DNA of 64,000 bases. Source: Rhodococcus sp. B50. Its GTDB lineage: Bacteria > Actinomycetota > Actinomycetes > Mycobacteriales > Mycobacteriaceae. Both the position numbers and the translations under genes were made by a program. The stretch covers positions 4,653,480 through 4,717,479 of the forward strand of contig NZ_WPAG02000002.1 in NCBI RefSeq assembly GCF_013602415.1, given 5' to 3'. Positions 58,688 to 64,000 of the stretch are shown one piece after another. Position 1 is the first letter of the stretch, and every line of letters starts with the position of its first letter. The notes beneath the pieces are model-generated. The model saw only the letters and a list, made by a program, of their open reading frames with translations, had not been told where the DNA came from and searched no databases.

Positions 58688-60748
58688 ATGTCCCAACAGG
58701 TGCACGAACACACCCACGAACACGCCGGTCGCGATCGGCATGCCGGACACGGCGCGCACGGTGAGATGTTCCGGCGACGGTTCTGGGTCAGCCTGATCCT
58801 GTCGGTGCCGGTCGTGGTCTTCAGCCACATGGTTGCCGAACTCTTCGGCTATCACCTGCCGGATGTTCCCGGAATCGAGTGGATCCCGCCGGTGCTGGGC
58901 ACCGTCATCTTCTTCTACGGTGGCGTCCCGTTCCTCACCGGAGGCTGGGCCGAACTACGGTCCCGCCAACCGGGAATGATGCTGCTGATCGCCATGGCGA
59001 TCAGCGTCGCCTTCGTCGCGTCGTGGGCCACGACACTCGAGGTCGGCGGGTTCGACCTGGACTTCTGGTGGGAATTGGCGCTGCTGATCGTCATCATGCT
59101 GCTCGGCCACTGGCTCGAGATGCGGGCGCTGGGTTCGGCGTCCGGCGCACTGGAGGCGCTGGCCGCGATGCTGCCCGACACGGCCGAGAAGATCACCGAC
59201 GACGGTGTGGTCGAGGTGCCGCTGCATGAGGTGACCCTCGGTGACGTGGTGCTCGTGCGCGCGGGGGCGCGCGTGCCCGCCGACGGCACGGTCATCGACG
59301 GCGCCGCCGAGGTCGACGAATCGATGGTCACCGGTGAATCGAAGACCGTCACCCGCGACGTCGGCGATACGGTGGTCGCGGGCACCGTCGCCACCGACAG
59401 TGCGTTGCGGGTGCGGATCACGGCGGTGGGGGAGGACACCGCGCTGGCCGGCATCCAGCGCATGGTCGCCGATGCCCAGGCGTCCTCGTCCCGCGCGCAG
59501 GCCCTGGCGGATCGCGCTGCGGCCTTCCTCTTCTACTTCGCCGCGATCGCGGGCGTTCTTACCTTCCTCGTCTGGACGCTGCTCGGCAATCTCGACGAAG
59601 CTGTGGTCCGCACGGTGACCGTTCTGGTCATCGCCTGCCCCCACGCGCTGGGTCTGGCGATCCCGCTGGTGATCGCCATTTCGACCGAACGTGCGGCCCG
59701 GGCGGGTGTGCTCGTCAAGGATCGGCTGGCGCTCGAACGCATGCGCACGGTCGACGCGGTGCTGTTCGACAAGACCGGCACCCTCACGCAGGGCAGGCAC
59801 GAGGTCACCGGCGTCGTCACCACGGCGGGAACCGACGAGGAACGTCTGCTCGCCGTGGCAGCAGCGGTCGAAGCCGACAGCGAGCACCCCGTGGCGCGGG
59901 CCATCGTGACGGCCGCCGACGCTCGCGTGCCGGCGGCGGAGCGGATGGCGGTGACGGACTTCCGGTCGTTGCCCGGTCGCGGGGTGCGTGGGCTGATCGA
60001 CGGTGTGGAGGTGACGATCGGTGGACCGTCCATGCTGACGTCCCTTCAGTTGTCGGTGCCCGACGACGTCGCCGCGGCCACCGAAGGATGGGTGCAGCGT
60101 GGTGCGTCGGTGCTGCACGTCTCCTACGACGGTCGGGTGCTCGGGGCTGTGGCGCTCGAGGATGCCGTGCGCGACGAATCCCGCCAGGCCGTCGACGCTT
60201 TGCATGCGCGCGGCGTGACGGTAGCGATGATCACCGGTGATGCCCGGCAGGTGGCCGACGCCGTTGCGGCCGATCTCGGCATCGACGAGGTGTTCGCCGA
60301 AGTACTGCCGGAGAACAAGGACGCGAAGGTCGCCGAATTGCAGGAGCGCGGGCACACCGTCGCGATGGTCGGTGACGGCGTCAACGATGCTCCGGCTCTG
60401 GCTCGCGCCGATGTCGGCATCGCGATCGGGGCAGGGACGGACGTGGCGATCGAGTCGGCCGGCGTCGTCCTCGCGGCGAACGATCCACGGGCGGTGCTGT
60501 CGATCGTCGAACTCTCGCACGCGAGTTACCGCAAGATGTGGCAGAACCTGCTCTGGGCAACTGGATACAACATCGTCGCCGTTCCGTTGGCGGCCGGCGT
60601 GCTCGCCTTCGCCGGTGTCGCGATCTCGCCGGCAGTGGCCGCGGTGCTCATGTCGGCGTCGACGATCGTCGTGGCGCTCAATGCTCAGACGCTCCGCCGT
60701 CTCGATCTCGACCCTGCTCATGCCGCCATGGGACGACGTTCGCAATAA
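58688..60748 (+). CDS. copper-translocating P1B-type ATPase (CopB-like, CPH motif)
   Basis: The 686-residue metal pump has a His-rich N-terminus (HEHTHEHAGRDRHAGHGAH) instead of CxxC domains, the TGES actuator motif (MVTGESKTVTRD), the transmembrane metal site CPH in VIACPHALGLAIP, the phosphorylation motif DKTGTLTQG, SEHPVARAI and GDGVNDAPALA. The CPH rather than CPC site defines the P1B-3/CopB group, usually linked with Cu(II) or Cu(I)/Ag(I) export. GAGGAG precedes the ATG. It completes the copper cluster with DUF305 and the two-component system. Confidence 0.94.
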   Translation: MSQQVHEHTHEHAGRDRHAGHGAHGEMFRRRFWVSLILSVPVVVFSHMVAELFGYHLPDVPGIEWIPPVLGTVIFFYGGVPFLTGGWAELRSRQPGMMLLIAMAISVAFVASWATTLEVGGFDLDFWWELALLIVIMLLGHWLEMRALGSASGALEALAAMLPDTAEKITDDGVVEVPLHEVTLGDVVLVRAGARVPADGTVIDGAAEVDESMVTGESKTVTRDVGDTVVAGTVATDSALRVRITAVGEDTALAGIQRMVADAQASSSRAQALADRAAAFLFYFAAIAGVLTFLVWTLLGNLDEAVVRTVTVLVIACPHALGLAIPLVIAISTERAARAGVLVKDRLALERMRTVDAVLFDKTGTLTQGRHEVTGVVTTAGTDEERLLAVAAAVEADSEHPVARAIVTAADARVPAAERMAVTDFRSLPGRGVRGLIDGVEVTIGGPSMLTSLQLSVPDDVAAATEGWVQRGASVLHVSYDGRVLGAVALEDAVRDESRQAVDALHARGVTVAMITGDARQVADAVAADLGIDEVFAEVLPENKDAKVAELQERGHTVAMVGDGVNDAPALARADVGIAIGAGTDVAIESAGVVLAANDPRAVLSIVELSHASYRKMWQNLLWATGYNIVAVPLAAGVLAFAGVAISPAVAAVLMSASTIVVALNAQTLRRLDLDPAHAAMGRRSQ

Positions 60749-60891
60749 CTTCCCTTTTGTTGTCGCGCGCAAGCAACAGATCTGTGAGACGATCTCAATC
60801 GCATAACGTATCGGTGCCGCTACGGAGGACGCGACATCGATATACGGGGTTGCCGACGTCCGAGTGCAGGGAGGTACTCGAGTGTCGGCGC

Positions 60892-60933
60892 GTCTCGGGG
60901 AGGAGACACACAATGAGGGTTCTTCCGTCATGA
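60892..60933 (+). promoter_or_regulatory. PGT 3 leader: hairpin-presented RBS and 6-codon mini-ORF
   Basis: GTCTC-GGGGAG-GAGAC (60892-60907) shows a ribosome-binding site in a hairpin loop 5-9 bases before ATG 60913. The mini-ORF (MRVLPS) ends in TGA 60931-60933, overlapping the PGT 3 ATG at 60930. The main start has no strong site of its own, so translation is probably coupled. Confidence 0.6.
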
Positions 60934-62456
60934 CCACGGTTCGTCACACGAACGACGATGCTGTGCAAGACATTTCGGGTATCCACACCAGTACCGGTGC
61001 GCCGGTCGGCGGTCGGATGTCCACCCGATGGGACTGGCAGAAGTCCTACGTCAACACTCTGTTCGTCACCGACAGTCTGGTGGTCGCGCTGGCAGTCGCC
61101 CTCGCGCACGTGATGCGGTTCGGGCAGGACTCGCTCGTCACCATGGACGGCGTCGGAACGCTGAGTTACACGCTCATTTCCGTCGCATTCGGCGTCGCGT
61201 GGATCGCTTTCCTGGCTCTTTTTCGCACACGGTCGAGGCGGGTGATCGGGGCCGGCTTCGAGGAATATCAGCGCGTCGTCTCGGCAACGCTCTATCTCTT
61301 CGGTCTGGTCGCCATCGTCGCGCTCATCTTCCGGATGGAGCTCGCGCGTGGCTATCTCGCCATCGCTCTGCCGGTCGGTCTCGCGGGCCTGCTGTTCTTC
61401 CGATGGGTCTGGCGACGGGCCGTCGCACGGAGGCGTCGGAAGGGTGAATTCACGACGTCGGTGCTCGTGGTGGGTGGCGCTCGCGCAGTTCGTCACATGG
61501 CCAGCACATTCCAGCGCCGCAGCGGCGAGGGTTATCGCGTGGTGGGCGTGTGCGTGCCGCGGTATTCCGGCGTGCCGGGGGAGAGCATCGATGTGGACGG
61601 ACGCCAGATCCCGATCCATGGCGACGAGAGCACCGTCGTCGAAGCGCTGCGGGCCTCCGGGGCCGACACCGTCGCGGTGACCGCCACCGAGACCCTCGGC
61701 CACGAAGGCATCCGCGACCTGCTGTGGGAGCTCGAACCCGAGCGCGCCGATCTGGTGGTGGCCACCGGTGTCGTCGACGTCGCCGGTCCGCGCATCGAGA
61801 TGCGCCCGGTTGCCGGGTTGCCGCTGATCCATGTGGAGAAGCCGAGCTATCACGGTGCCAAGCGCAGCGGGAAGCGTCTGTTCGACCTCGCGTTCTCGCT
61901 CGGCGCTCTGCTCGCGCTGGCCCCGGTCTTCGCTGTGGTCGCTCTGCTGATCAAGCTCGAGGACGGCGGTCCGATCTTCTACAAGTCCGAGCGCATCGGA
62001 CTCGACGGCACCCCGTTCGGAATGATCAAGTTCCGCTCGATGGTGCAGAACGCCGACAAGATGGTCGACACCTTGCTCGATCAGAACGAGGGCGCCGGCC
62101 TGCTGTTCAAGATGAGGGAGGATCCGCGCGTCACTCGTGTGGGCCGGGTCCTGCGCCGGTTCAGCCTCGACGAGTTGCCGCAGTTCCTCAACGTCGTGCG
62201 CGGAGAGATGAGCGTGGTGGGTCCGCGTCCGCCGCTGCGTCGCGAGGTGGAGAGCTACGACGGCCGGGTCAAGCGTCGCCTGCTCGTGCGTCCGGGTGTG
62301 ACGGGTCTGTGGCAGGTCAGTGGCCGCTCGGATCTGTCGTGGGACGAGTCGGTGCGTCTGGATCTGTCGTATGTGGAGAACTGGTCGATGGTCTCCGACG
62401 TGCTGATCATCATGAAGACCGTGAAGGCGGTCGTCGCCAGCGAAGGCGCGTACTGA
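60930..62456 (+). CDS. polyprenyl-phosphate sugar-1-phosphate transferase (PGT 3)
   Basis: The 508-residue priming transferase has the same architecture as PGT 2: four N-terminal membrane helices, [18 protein letters not shown], a membrane segment near residue 320 and a catalytic domain with [47 protein letters not shown] and [17 protein letters not shown] 60930 is chosen by alignment with PGT 2 and by the ATGA overlap with the mini-ORF; a longer frame from 60864 lacks support. No other glycan genes are adjacent. It is closed by a strong terminator. Confidence 0.92.
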   Translation: MTTVRHTNDDAVQDISGIHTSTGAPVGGRMSTRWDWQKSYVNTLFVTDSLVVALAVALAHVMRFGQDSLVTMDGVGTLSYTLISVAFGVAWIAFLALFRTRSRRVIGAGFEEYQRVVSATLYLFGLVAIVALIFRMELARGYLAIALPVGLAGLLFFRWVWRRAVARRRRKGEFTTSVLVVGGARAVRHMASTFQRRSGEGYRVVGVCVPRYSGVPGESIDVDGRQIPIHGDESTVVEALRASGADTVAVTATETLGHEGIRDLLWELEPERADLVVATGVVDVAGPRIEMRPVAGLPLIHVEKPSYHGAKRSGKRLFDLAFSLGALLALAPVFAVVALLIKLEDGGPIFYKSERIGLDGTPFGMIKFRSMVQNADKMVDTLLDQNEGAGLLFKMREDPRVTRVGRVLRRFSLDELPQFLNVVRGEMSVVGPRPPLRREVESYDGRVKRRLLVRPGVTGLWQVSGRSDLSWDESVRLDLSYVENWSMVSDVLIIMKTVKAVVASEGAY

Positions 62457-62542
62457 CCTTCGATCGGAAGCGACGCTGGCAGCAAGATCAACTAAGCGCT
62501 AGTGTCACAGTCTGTCGCCGTCCCCTGCACGGCGACGTCGAG

Positions 62543-62580
62543 CCCCGCCGGAAGGTTACTCGCATGCCCTTCCGGCGGGG
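62543..62580 (+). terminator. intrinsic terminator of PGT 3
   Basis: Perfect 13-bp stem (CCCCGCCGGAAGG and complement), 12-base loop, followed by TCTCTCTGTTT. Confidence 0.92.
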
Positions 62581-62654
62581 TCTCTCTGTTTATCGGGCAC
62601 GTTTTCTCTCGTCCGGGGTACGTCTTGCGCCGAGCTGCAGGGTGAATTCTTCGG

Positions 62655-62882
62655 GTGATATCCGGCCGGGCAGGTAACGAAGCGCGAAGTTGGACCGTTG
62701 TCCAAGTTGTGTATTGGCTTGCGTTCGTACTCCTCGGCTGGGGTGTCTTGTCCGTCGCCGCAGCGTTGATCTTCGGACGAATCATTCGTGTTCGCGACCA
62801 GCGCGAGGTCCCCCCGCCGTTTCATGAAGGCGGTGGTACGCGGGTGCAGGACGCCGGTCGAGTCGGCGGCGGCCGCCGTTGA
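62655..62882 (+). CDS. small single-helix membrane protein, start uncertain
   Basis: The 75-residue frame holds one clear membrane helix (VVYWLAFVLLGWGVLSVAAA) followed by RIIRVRDQREVPPPF and a Gly/Arg-rich tail. Small proteins with one helix followed by a basic Pro-containing tail are common in these genomes. GTG 62655 and GTG 62709 are both possible starts and neither has a clear ribosome-binding site. Function is unknown. Confidence 0.5.
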   Translation: MISGRAGNEARSWTVVQVVYWLAFVLLGWGVLSVAAALIFGRIIRVRDQREVPPPFHEGGGTRVQDAGRVGGGRR

Positions 62883-62988
62883 AGTCTTCGAATATCCTGT
62901 GGCGTTTGCAACGTGGGTCTGGCGGGAAGCCGACTGTCGACGACATCTACGCAGTTCGACGACTCCACTGATCCACAGGACGGTATTC

Positions 62989-63909
62989 ATGCCTGAAGAA
63001 GACGTACACACCACTAAGACCGATCAACTGAAGTTTCAGGATCCGACTACTCGCTACCCGTCCATCTCACCTCCGAAGCAGGACCAGCCCGAGCCGGGAC
63101 TCGACGCCGACATGGTGCCCAAAGCCGACATCGGCGAGTTCTCGTACAGGGGCACGGGCCGCCTCGAAGGTCGCAAGGCGCTGATCACCGGTGGTGACTC
63201 CGGCATCGGCGCAGCTACTGCCATCGCATTCGCTCGTGAAGGTGCGGACGTCGCGATCTCGTACCTGCCGGACGAAGAACCCGACGCCAAGAACGTCGCA
63301 CGCATCATCACCGAGAGCGGGCGCAAGGCGGTCACGCTTCCCGGTGATCTGACGGATGCGTCGTTCTGCTCCGACGTCGTGAACCAGGCGGTCGAGCAGC
63401 TCGGCGGACTGGACATCCTGGTCAACAACGCGGGCAAGCAGATTGCGGTCGAGGGCCTCGACGACCTGCCTGACGATCAGCTCGAGCAGACCTTCCAGGT
63501 CAACATCCTCGCGATGTTCCGCACCACGCGTGCGGCGCTCAAGCATCTGCAGCCGGGCTCGACGATCATCAACACCACCTCGATCGTGGCGTATCAGCCG
63601 TCGCCGGCGTTGATCGACTATTCGTCGACGAAGGCGGCCATCAACAACTTCACGAAGAACATGGCGACCCAGCTGGCGGAGAAGGGTATCCGTGTGAATG
63701 CGGTTGCGCCCGGACCGATCTGGACTCCTCTGCAGCCCTCGGACGGTCAGCCGAAGGAGGAGCTGCCCGAGTTCGGGCAGAACACTCCGCTCGGACGCGC
63801 GGGGCAGCCGACCGAGTTGGCACCGGCGTACGTGTTCCTGGCGTCGCCGGAATCGAGCTACGTGGTGGGTTCGACGATCCACGTCAACGGAGGGATGCCG
63901 TCGCCCTAG
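62989..63909 (+). CDS. SDR family oxidoreductase (YhdF/YghA stress type)
   Basis: The 306-residue protein has the N-terminal extension typical of this SDR subgroup (QPEPGLDADMVPKADIGEFS), the cofactor motif TGGDSGIGAATA, NNAGKQIAVE, the catalytic Ser in IINTTSIVAYQPS and YSSTK, and a C-terminal GSTIHVNGG. Relatives include general stress protein YhdF and YghA, with aldehyde or sugar substrates suggested. AGGACGG precedes ATG 62989. It ends near a terminator shared with a convergent gene at the window edge. Confidence 0.92.
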   Translation: MPEEDVHTTKTDQLKFQDPTTRYPSISPPKQDQPEPGLDADMVPKADIGEFSYRGTGRLEGRKALITGGDSGIGAATAIAFAREGADVAISYLPDEEPDAKNVARIITESGRKAVTLPGDLTDASFCSDVVNQAVEQLGGLDILVNNAGKQIAVEGLDDLPDDQLEQTFQVNILAMFRTTRAALKHLQPGSTIINTTSIVAYQPSPALIDYSSTKAAINNFTKNMATQLAEKGIRVNAVAPGPIWTPLQPSDGQPKEELPEFGQNTPLGRAGQPTELAPAYVFLASPESSYVVGSTIHVNGGMPSP

Positions 63910-63925
63910 GAGCCGGACAAAAGAT

Positions 63926-63958
63926 CGTGCGCGTCGGTGATGTCCACCGACGCGCACG
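63926..63958. terminator. bidirectional hairpin terminator
   Basis: 14-bp perfect stem (CGTGCGCGTCGGTG and complement) with a 5-base loop between the SDR gene and a convergent gene end. Confidence 0.85.
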
Positions 63959-63973
63959 ACTCGTTCTGGAAAA

Positions 63974-64000
63974 TCAGACCGCGCTGCGTACAGCCTGTCC
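63974..64000 (-). CDS. C-terminal end of a convergent gene (8 residues visible)
   Basis: Beyond the bidirectional terminator a minus-strand frame ends in TGA at 63974-63976 after GQAVRSAV. Placement suggests the end of a gene whose body is outside the window; no function can be given. Confidence 0.3.
   Translation of the reverse strand, partial: GQAVRSAV

Overview
The window is about 64 kb of high-GC actinobacterial chromosome and is most likely from Rhodococcus or a close relative in the Mycobacteriales. That inference rests on a KshA-type 3-ketosteroid 9-alpha-hydroxylase oxygenase, a self-sufficient CYP116B/P450RhF-type cytochrome P450, several IclR and TetR regulators in catabolic neighbourhoods, a GAF-ANTAR protein, an SPW-repeat protein, GTG starts and strong GC-rich hairpin terminators. 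I see no prophage, transposase, CRISPR array, rRNA or tRNA.

Layout. 0-4.2 kb: end of an alpha/beta hydrolase, a GT4 glycosyltransferase, the first of three polyprenyl-phosphate sugar transferases (PGT), and a DUF6098-like protein. 4.2-13.1 kb: a CocE hydrolase with an ATP-grasp ligase, then a stress-type set (manganese catalase, DUF421 membrane pair, hemerythrin, Zn-alcohol dehydrogenase, SPW protein, GAF-ANTAR regulator). 13.3-20.3 kb: an amino-acid catabolic unit (indolepyruvate ferredoxin oxidoreductase, Leu/Val-type dehydrogenase, Lrp regulator, APC permease), with a shared upstream motif in front of the oxidoreductase and the permease. 20.4-25.5 kb: Cys-rich small protein, membrane protein, two hotdog thioesterases, a KimA-like permease, and two minus-strand loci of stem-loops with C-rich loops that look like 6C-type small RNAs. 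25.5-30.4 kb: small enzymes, an HxlR regulator divergent from a thioesterase, and two 21-codon micro-ORFs of related sequence. 30.4-35.8 kb: CotH kinase, DUF4956 and VTC-like polyphosphate polymerase genes, divergent from a two-component system whose response regulator carries a frameshift.

36-49 kb is a catabolic region. It holds kshA, a TetR regulator and SDR, two IclR regulators, an HsaA-like flavin monooxygenase with an extradiol dioxygenase, two SnoaL-like proteins, an MHS-family importer, the CYP116B P450 fusion and a third IclR regulator. Three successive promoters here carry nearly the same TTGATC-N4-GATCAA palindrome. 49.8-64 kb: PGT 2, a choloylglycine-hydrolase-family enzyme, a metallo-beta-lactamase lipoprotein, SRPBCC and GMC proteins, a copper-type cluster (histidine kinase, response regulator, DUF305 lipoprotein, CopB-like ATPase), PGT 3, and an SDR.

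Recurring features not explained by the protein genes are: G-rich ribosome-binding leaders complementary to C-rich RNA loops; a shared hairpin plus upstream mini-ORF leader before PGT 2 and PGT 3; a roughly 57-bp palindromic element present three times; and the two related micro-ORFs. Gene functions are called from recognisable protein motifs only; no database search was run.
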